Shown here piece by piece: positions 57,438 to 64,000 of a stretch of DNA of 64,000 nt. The position numbers and the translations under genes are program-made. How positions within the stretch are numbered: position 1 is the first letter of the stretch; the number at the start of each line of letters is the position of its first letter. Origin of the DNA: Neofusicoccum parvum (taxonomy: Eukaryota; Ascomycota; Dothideomycetes; Botryosphaeriales; Botryosphaeriaceae); contig CP087209.1 in the NCBI GenBank assembly GCA_020912385.1, positions 930,001 through 994,000 of the forward strand. Reading direction: 5' to 3'. The notes below the pieces were generated by a model. That model did not search any database and had not been told where the DNA came from. It saw only the letters and a list, made by a program, of their open reading frames with translations.

Positions 57438-58976
57438 ACCCGGCAATCCGACTTTGGCAGAAAAGCCATCGTCACTGCGGTCTTCCGCGTTTTACTCCCT
57501 TCTTCGTCGATTATTTTGCACTGTCTCTTGTTTGTTGCGCATAATTCCCCAGACTCTTTCTCTCAAGATGTACGATGGATGTTTACGAGTCTATGTTTCT
57601 CAGTACGATTCCTTTGTTTTCACACCTCTCTCTGCACGTAATCATCTTCACGGCAGGGGCTTTTTTTTCTCGCTCTTCATTTCGACGCAGCGCATGGCAC
57701 AGCAGCAGCAGCAGCACAAGTCGGGTCTTCTGAAAGGGAAAAGACGGGAGGGCGTTTGGTTTCGGGGGATTTCTGGTTGTACGAAATGATGAGATGGAAG
57801 GAAATGGAATCAGTTAGCATACTGCCGGAAGGAGGCGGCACATGGGGGACTGTATCCGACTCTCCGTCGGCAGCTGGCTTTCCTGCGGAGAAGTGTGCGG
57901 TTTAGTCGGGACTTTGCCGTTTGGCCTGCGCCTGCGCCTGCGGCGTCGTTGTGAGATACTGCAATGGGATAATTCAGACAATAATGTTGAGATTACGTCG
58001 TTCCTTGATTCTATGGTGCTATGAGGAAATGGTGATGGGAAGGACTGGTGCGTACCGGACATGTTGGCTGGTAGAGTCATGCTGCGGGAATGCGGTATCC
58101 GTGGCAGGCCTGGGGAATTTAAACGTCAAGAGTTGACTCGTCCATCCGGATATGTCTGCAGTGGGTATACGCGTACTTCTGCACCCCCATGAGCCCTCCA
58201 ACTGCCCATTTGTACTGTTCTTTTTATTCTTTCCTGGTCGAATATAGCTTGGGGGACTCAGGACTGATCTGTGGGCAGTTGAAGAATTTGTCCGGATGTA
58301 TTTCCTGCGAACATCGATGCACTTTTGTGTCCTGATGAATGACTCAGCTGCCTATAGTAGCGTCTCAGCGGTCGATTATGTGGGTTGAGGTTGACCAATA
58401 GAAGTGTTGCAAGCCTCTGTTTTTTTTTTAAACTCAGCGCCGGGACACATACGGTTATATGCCCATTTAGCGGAACAAGTACGTCGGCCAAGTAAGACAG
58501 ATGCTCTAGCAGCCTCAATGAGTCAATAAATGTATTATCGGGAACATGGCTCAGGAGGAGGGAGACCCCCTGCTTTGAGTAGAGGACCCGGAAGTGACTG
58601 AGAACCAAATCGAGCAACCACGGTACCTCGTGGTTGCCATACGTCAACCAACCCCACAACAGCATACCATATTCGACACGAAACGATAATCTTCGAGCGC
58701 GTGAAAATTCTGCTTGTAAGAGTCAGAGTTTCCGTTTCCGTATGGGTATAAATATCTCACATTTCCCGCCCAGGTCCACCTTCCTTTCCATTCAACTTTC
58801 CCACCAACGTTGATCGAAGAACAGCAATTCACCGATCCACAACTCAAAAGCTCACCACCACCACCACTACAATATCCACCATCAATAATCGACAGCCACC
58901 ACCCTCACTAAAATGCCAACACACCACAAAAGCCAACAACCACCAACACCACCAACACTACCAACACCGCCAAAAA
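57438..58976. other. Intergenic with one weak minus-strand frame
   Basis: Contains the 3' flank of the tetraspan gene, a possible minus-strand ORF at 58258-58665, and from about 58790 a CCA/CAA-rich tract that looks like the promoter and 5' UTR of the next gene. Confidence 0.35.
58258..58665 (-). CDS. Hypothetical protein (weak)
   Basis: A 135-residue frame with an ATG at 58665. Its composition is balanced and the first 80 residues are Leu/Val/His-rich with plausible helices. It is in AT-richer DNA, where an open frame this long is less likely by chance. No family is recognised and no intron is evident. It could be a small lineage-specific gene or a fragment. Confidence 0.28.
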   Translation of the reverse strand: MLLWGWLTYGNHEVPWLLDLVLSHFRVLYSKQGVSLLLSHVPDNTFIDSLRLLEHLSYLADVLVPLNGHITVCVPALSLKKKQRLATLLLVNLNPHNRPLRRYYRQLSHSSGHKSASMFAGNTSGQILQLPTDQS

Positions 58977-59757
58977 ATGCCGGGTCTCATCACCACTCCC
59001 GCCGCCAGGCGTCGCTCCCACTGCCTCACCACAGACGCCAACGTCACCTTCGACCCCAAGCGAGGCCACTGGATGTACCACCCCAGGTGCCCCGGCGACA
59101 TCCTACCCCCGGCCATGTCATGGCTCATCCAGAGCGATCTGGATTACGATCCAGATCGATCTGGTTTCCCCAGACATAGCTCCTGCCTAGGCAGGAGCGT
59201 AGATAGATAGGTATCCTATTCTCGTAGGATAGATAGCGAATCAGATATACATCACCTACCAGATATCGATCCGCCAGCAGGCCATCTACTTCGGCGGAGA
59301 GACGACGAACCGCGACGCCCGCTGGGAGCGCATCAGACACAACTTCTACGGTGACTACGGGTACGACGAGGAGGACGACGAGTTCCTAGATGCGTGGAAG
59401 ACTTGGACGTTCGGGAACGGGAGGGTGGAGCGCGGCGAGGAGGCGTCTGTCGCTGTGGCAGAGGAGCTGGAGGAGGAGGAGGAGGAGGAGGGTGGTGACG
59501 GCGCAGGCGGCGAGGGAGGCGGTGAGGAGCGGGAGAGGTGGAAGACGACGTACGAGGAGTTGAGGGAGAGGGAACTGGAGCAGATGATGTTGCTGCCTGC
59601 GCCGTTGGAGCCGGTGAGGCTGTGGGAGGTGGAGGAGTATGAAGAAGAATACGAGGAAGAATACGAGGAGAAGTGGGAGGCCGGCAATCACGACCACGAC
59701 GACGAAGACGAGCTGCCGTGGTGGCATACGCCGATGAGAGACCGTGAGTGGTGGTAA
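58977..59757 (+). CDS. Acidic orphan protein, probably two exons
   Basis: Best model join(58977..59198,59263..59757), 238 residues. Exon 1 gives about 74 residues with coding-like sequence (LTTDANVTFDPKRGHWMYH, then RCPGDILPPAMSWLIQ). Exon 2 starts ISIRQQAIYFGGETTNRDARW and contains Trp-rich segments, then a long Glu/Asp-rich region (GEEASVAVAEELEEEEEEE and later EYEEEYEEEYEEKWE) ending in PMRDREWW. The intron has a GTAGAT donor and a CCTACCAG acceptor, and both sides are phase 0. Perfect hairpins cover the end of exon 1 and the intron, so the junction is uncertain and this part could be an insertion. An upstream ATG at 58913 is in another frame. Function unknown. Confidence 0.5.
59135..59158. 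repeat. Perfect inverted repeat, 10-base arms, 4-base loop
   Basis: Arms CGATCTGGAT and ATCCAGATCG flank TACG. It is the first of four adjacent hairpins. Confidence 0.95.
59160..59174. repeat. Short inverted repeat, 5-base arms
   Basis: Arms TCTGG and CCAGA flank TTTCC. It is weak on its own but lies directly between two stronger hairpins and repeats the CTGG/CCAG theme of the first. Confidence 0.7.
59179..59198. repeat. Perfect 20-base palindrome
   Basis: Arms GCTCCTGCCT and AGGCAGGAGC meet with no loop. It ends exactly at the proposed splice donor of the orphan gene. Confidence 0.97.
59212..59231. repeat. Inverted repeat, 7-base arms, 6-base loop
   Basis: Arms TATCCTA and TAGGATA flank TTCTCG, with GATAG copies on both outer sides. 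It lies inside the proposed intron. Confidence 0.9.
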
Positions 59758-60623
59758 AAGGTTGCGCACAGGAAGACAGCGGGGTTGTCCTGGAAGTCTT
59801 TCCGAGTATAATTTTCCTCCGGCGCGTTCTGTTTAGTGGTTTTTAGATTTTCGACGCACCTCGTGGTAGAGTCCGGGTTGCTTGACCACTGAGTATCTTA
59901 AAGCCCGGGTGGGTGGGATCACCCCCGATGACGGCCGGTCCATTTGGTGTGGCTTGAGGGGGGGCTGTTCACAACAAAGCTACCAAATGAGATACCCAAT
60001 GAATATTACTTCTGATGTCTTTTAACATTGATGGTTTGGTCGTGACTGATCGGGTAGTCGAGAAGGATATCAATGAGAATCTTGACTACTATCAACCTTT
60101 ACTGACTTAGCCATCATGAGAAGCGGTGGGTAGATCAACCGTGAAGAAGCCTATCTAAACGTTAGTGAGAGGACTATCTGAAGTCTAGCGTAACCTCAAA
60201 TCACTTACTCAGTCAATCCTTAAGCTAACACAACTGGGCGACATTGATGTTGCAATACGAAAAGCACTCATGAACTTCACCCAAGTCACATGTGAAATCA
60301 AACGAGCGATGCAAAACAATGCCAAGTCTCTCAGACAGCCTCGAATATCTATCTTGATTGCCTTGTCTGTGCTATGTGCTCTGGACACACCGATTTCCGG
60401 CTCTTCTTCCTCTGCCGTTTTACTAATGCATTTTAGGAATCCAAGAGCCACCCTTTGGCCACTAGCCTTCAACCCCGTCCCACACCATACCACGCCGCAG
60501 CCAATTGTATATGTATGGACAATAAAACGGGAAAGGAAAAAACACCCACGCTCCTCTTTCTATGACTGCCCAACCACCCGTAAACAACAAGACTCAAGAG
60601 GGAAAGCTCAAAAGTGTAGCTTT
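59758..60623. other. Intergenic between two converging 3' ends
   Basis: AT-richer spacer after the orphan gene and before the stop of SEC14 on the other strand. No coding or RNA gene is recognised. Confidence 0.4.
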
Positions 60624-61848
60624 TTACTGCGCAGCGGGTGCGGCCTCCTTGGCCGCGTCGGCAGCAGGAGCGGCAGCAGGAGCGGCGGCGTCGGGCGCGG
60701 CGGCGGGCGCAGCACCGCCCTCAGGGACACCAGCGCTGCCCGAGAGCGAGTCGGGGTTCTGGATGGCGGCGGCGGCGTCCTTCTTGGCCAGCCACTTGGG
60801 GGGCTTGGTGTAGGCAGGGTCCTGCCACGGGCCCATGTCGCTGAGCTCGCAGCCACCTTGGCACTCACAAGAACCACCGAACTGCTTGGGCAGGTTCTCC
60901 TTGGGGACCTGGGCGAGCAGCTCCTTCTCGTAGCCGCTGCCGAGAACGTGGATCTTGTTGACGGTGACGGGGTCGAGGAAGCGCTTGATGACGCTGAAGA
61001 TGCCCGAGAAGCCCCAGGGGGCGTTGATGATGTACAGCTTGCCCAGGCGCTCCGGGTAGTAGTTCTGCGAGACATTCGAGGCGGCCTGGACGTAGCCGTA
61101 GACGGAGCTGGCCTTGGAAATGCCGACGCCCTTCAGGTCCATGATGGTGCAGCAGGTCTCGAGCAGGTGGCCAGACTTGCGCGAGCAGGCGGGCAGACGC
61201 GGGTCGGCGACCTTCTCGTACTCGACGACCAGGTTCTGAAGCATGCGGTCTTGCGAGGTGATCTTGTACAGGGCGTTCAAGTCGACCTTGCCGAGCTGCT
61301 CAATGTACACGGGACGGCCATCCTAGGGCTGGGTCAGCGCCAATTCCAAATTGCGTCGTACAGGACACGCGTACCTTGTCCGTCTTGTGGTAGTATTGCG
61401 GGTAGTACTCGAAGACCTGGGCGCGCTCGGTGTACTCGAAGGTGTTGACGAGGGTGTCGACGCCGCCACCGAACTCTTTCCTCCACTTCTCGCAGTCGAG
61501 GAACCTGCGGGATGATGTCAGGGCGGGAGTGCAGGGCGGCCAGGCGGGGGGTTCTTACATCTGCTTGGAGAGGTCGACATTGAACTTGCGGGCGCGCAAA
61601 AACCGCAGCTGTCTCTGTGTCAGCGCCGGGCCTCGCGTCAGGGCAGGCGGGGGCGGCAAGCATACCATTGTCAACGTGTCCAGGCGCTCGGTGCAGCCCT
61701 CCTTCTCGAGGGCAGCGCGCAGGTCCTCGACGGCCTTCTCCTGCTCGGGCGTGAGGTTGCCCGGGTGGCCGGGGAGCGGGTCCGGCGGGATGTTGGGGTA
61801 GTCATAGTCGTCGTACTTGGGGTTGAGCTTGAGCGTCTTCTCGGCCAT
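60624..61848 (-). CDS. SEC14: Sec14-type phosphatidylinositol/phosphatidylcholine transfer protein
   Basis: Four exons, complement(join(60624..61322,61375..61504,61559..61608,61666..61848)), 353 residues; all introns are GT-AG with closing phases. The CRAL-TRIO N-terminal helices ([17 protein letters not shown], then [17 protein letters not shown]) cover about 28-85. The lipid-binding CRAL-TRIO domain covers about 115-285, with [47 protein letters not shown] and [11 protein letters not shown]. Residues after about 300 form an Ala/Pro-rich tail not present in budding-yeast Sec14 (304 residues). It exchanges phosphatidylinositol and phosphatidylcholine and is needed for Golgi secretion. The start lies in a CACC-ATG context. 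Confidence 0.97.
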
Positions 61849-63627
61849 GGTGACGGATTGGGCAGGGAGCCTGGACGGGAGGGAAAGAGGCAAGAGAGCG
61901 GCGCAACGGGCGGGTCAAATAGAGGCTGCCTCGGGATGCGGCCTCGAGAAGGGCAGGGAGAGCGGACGGGAAGCGGGCGGTGGAGGGCGAGGAACGGTGG
62001 GCGGGTGGAGGGGAAGAAATGGTGTCGCAAAATAGGGAGGAGGAGCGTTAGCCGCAGGTCATGGCGGGGGCTCGTCGGCGGGCCGTCTGTCACCCTGCAG
62101 GCCTGCAGCTGCGCAGGGGGGCGCGCCCGCGGCACGTGCACCCTCCGCTCCAAATCATAAGCCAGCCCGCCACGCCGCCCTCGACCACCCGTCACCGCCA
62201 GACCTCCAGCCCGTCTCGCCGCCGCGCTGCATGCGCACTTCGCGCCGCCCACGCCGCTGCTGGCTGCGTCAAGGCCACCGCCCTCTCCTATTTCATGCGC
62301 CTGACCCCCGCCCCGAGCCACCTCACTCTGACACTGCGCGTTTCTCTCTCCTTTCCGCCGCGCTGAGCCCGCCCGTCCTCCGTCGCTGCCTCTCACTTCC
62401 TCTTCCATCGCACGTCATCGACCTTTGCAGAGGATCTTCGTGTTGATGGAAATTTATCAGCCGCCCTGAGAGCCCCGGCCCGGGCCTGTGCATACCGGCC
62501 ACCGTGTCCCCGAGATGAAGCCCCCAAGATAAAGTGCTGAACGCGTGGCGTAGCCGCCCGACAGACACACTTCCCCGTCTTCCGCGTGGCTCAATTACGC
62601 CACAGGAGCCGATCAATATCGCTGATCCTGAGGCGGAGATGCCCCGAACACCTCTGGGTGAATTGAGTGCGCCCTCTAGAGATGAGAATTCTCCTGGAGC
62701 GGAACTAACCGACAGGTTGAAAAATCTCCATATTTCTCTTCCGCACGCCCAATCTTTCTGTTCATCTCTCTTGCGTTTCCACTTTCTTGCCGTCATGTTG
62801 ACCCGTCTGAAACGACACTACCTGCAAACGAAATTCGTGCCCGTCGGCAGAGCTTCTCCTGAACGTCGGGCTGGGTTGCCGCGTCAAGTCTGAATTTGAC
62901 TCGGTTTGCCGAGACAAACTTATCGGCAACATAGCTCTTGCGGGTGCGGGAACGGCAGCTTTTTAGTTCCCTACGAGAAGGGTACCAGGACTCATGTTTG
63001 GAAGCATCTGCTTTGCACTGCAAATATCAACTGGTTTTGATGCGTTCATTCTCAATCCTAGATCTATTACAAATCTCGTCGTGCTCAACAGCTGATCCTT
63101 TGCATTATTTTTCTTTACGGATGTCCCAACTCTATTTCCGGTCTACGCGTGCATCTATCAATTATGTTGACGGTGAATGTAGCTGTGCCCATTTTGCTTG
63201 TGGACAAACTCTTCAGCTCCAGCCAGCCAAGGTTGATTGCACGGTGATTCGCAAAAGAGCAAGGCTGCTGAATTCAAATGAATTTCGCTCACGCGCAGTT
63301 AAATCATCCATCTGAGTGTAGATGTACCTGGATCTACTCGTCAAAGCCACCCGGATGAATGCTTCAACCGCCTAAGGTAACATGCTTACTTGGCACGTTC
63401 TTTCCACCCACTGCGATCCCTCTCTTGTAACTTCCAGGAATTAGCCATCCGCCGCGTGATCGACTCTTGCCATTCGCGGCATCTGACGGCCCAAGACCCT
63501 GCTTCGCCTGAGGTATTTAGGCCTTCCTCTTTCTCCCTCCAGCCTCTCCATCCCCAACACCATCATCACCTGCCCGAGCAGCTTTGCCCCATCTTAAGGA
63601 CCCTCTTGGCACCCAGCTTCTCTCACC
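61849..63627. other. Divergent intergenic region, SEC14 and BTB promoters
   Basis: 1.8 kb between two start codons facing outward. The SEC14 side (to about 62450) is very GC-rich; the BTB side (62.8-63.6 kb) is AT-richer with a C/T-rich stretch before the ATG. One weak ORF at 62639-62893 is listed separately. Confidence 0.4.
62639..62893 (+). CDS. Hypothetical small ORF (weak)
   Basis: 84 residues from an ATG at 62639. The first 35 residues (MPRTPLGELSAPSRDENSPG and on to TDRLKNLHISLPHAQ) look coding; the rest is basic and less convincing. It may be an exon of an unrecognised gene. No family recognised. Confidence 0.2.
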   Translation: MPRTPLGELSAPSRDENSPGAELTDRLKNLHISLPHAQSFCSSLLRFHFLAVMLTRLKRHYLQTKFVPVGRASPERRAGLPRQV

Positions 63628-64000
63628 ATGACAGAAGACACAGAAGACACAAAAGACAACAGGCCCCGTAAGGTGAAAAGGCGACGAAGCGAAGACATCG
63701 CTGGTAATCACGCCGGAAAGAAGATTAAAGGACCAAGCCACCAGTGCGTGTCATCAACCCTCACCTCACTTCAAGGACACAGCAGCCTCTCTGACGCAAT
63801 TCATAGGGACCTGCGCAAACACCCGATAGCAATTCGCGTTGGCCAAGACGAAGATTCGGAAACTTTCCACTGCTTCATAGACCTCCTCAGAGGCAGTTCT
63901 TGCTTCTTCTACGACCAGCTGAGTGAACCAGAGGCCACCACGCCACAGCCAAAAAGCCTCACTAGGCTGGATCTACCTGGCGAAGTTCCAGCGGTCTTTG
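63628..64000 (+). CDS. BTB/POZ-domain protein, N-terminal part (runs off window)
   Basis: Starts at the ATG at 63628 (CACC context). The first 35 residues are charged, with a basic KVKRRR patch that could be a nuclear signal. Then comes a BTB-like entry: IAIRVGQDEDSETFHCFIDLL, where the pattern 'V-x-V-G...FHxH...LL' is typical, followed by SCFFYDQL and LDLPGEVPAVF. A 63-base intron at 63744-63806 (GTGCGT donor, CATAG acceptor) is likely; it has no stop and length divisible by three, so the frame is open with or without it. BTB domains mediate dimerisation and Cullin-3 binding; which applies here cannot be told from this fragment. Confidence 0.66.
   Translation, partial: MTEDTEDTKDNRPRKVKRRRSEDIAGNHAGKKIKGPSHQCVSSTLTSLQGHSSLSDAIHRDLRKHPIAIRVGQDEDSETFHCFIDLLRGSSCFFYDQLSEPEATTPQPKSLTRLDLPGEVPAVF

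Overview
The window looks like nuclear DNA of a filamentous ascomycete (Pezizomycotina). The evidence is GC-rich sequence, short spliceosomal introns of about 45-80 bases with GTRNGT donors and CTAAC/CTGAC-like branch sites, and typical fungal genes: 1,3-beta-glucan synthase, a GH72 glucanosyltransferase with X8 and GPI signal, a Zn2Cys6 factor, a Yvc1-type TRP channel and CBM18 chitin-binding modules. A Dothideomycete is a reasonable guess, but it is inference and not read from a marker. I rebuilt most exon structures by hand from splice consensus, reading phase and family motifs.

Layout. 1-443 is the 3' end of serine hydroxymethyltransferase. 929-7159 holds four RING-finger genes on the minus strand; one is truncated and two lack a canonical zinc ligand. 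7.7-10.0 kb is accessory-looking: an open frame broken by one TAG, a lone copia-type Gag-like ORF and a weak ORF. A hidden four-exon mitochondrial Mrx7-like gene (10117-10533, minus) is divergent from a protein tyrosine phosphatase (11254-12780). A gene-free 7.2 kb precedes a short Zn2Cys6 regulator (19971-21007), followed by an aldose 1-epimerase (22165-23281). A second gene-free stretch, about 9.7 kb, lies between converging 3' ends and is followed by the YVC1-like channel (32958-35749, minus).

37.7-53.2 kb is a cell-wall block: a 1227-residue secreted chitin-binding/apple/NIDO-like protein, a GPI-anchored GH72+ glucanosyltransferase, and FKS1. The last two are head-to-head across about 3 kb. 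Membrane and lipid genes follow: LCB1 (serine palmitoyltransferase), a four-helix membrane protein, an acidic orphan gene beside a cluster of perfect hairpins, and SEC14 (minus). A BTB/POZ gene runs off the right edge.

FKS1 makes the beta-1,3-glucan that GH72 enzymes elongate and branch. LCB1 starts sphingolipid synthesis and Sec14 controls Golgi phosphoinositide and secretion, both relevant to delivering wall proteins. Yvc1 releases vacuolar calcium, which feeds wall-stress signalling. The physical proximity is seen; shared regulation is inference.
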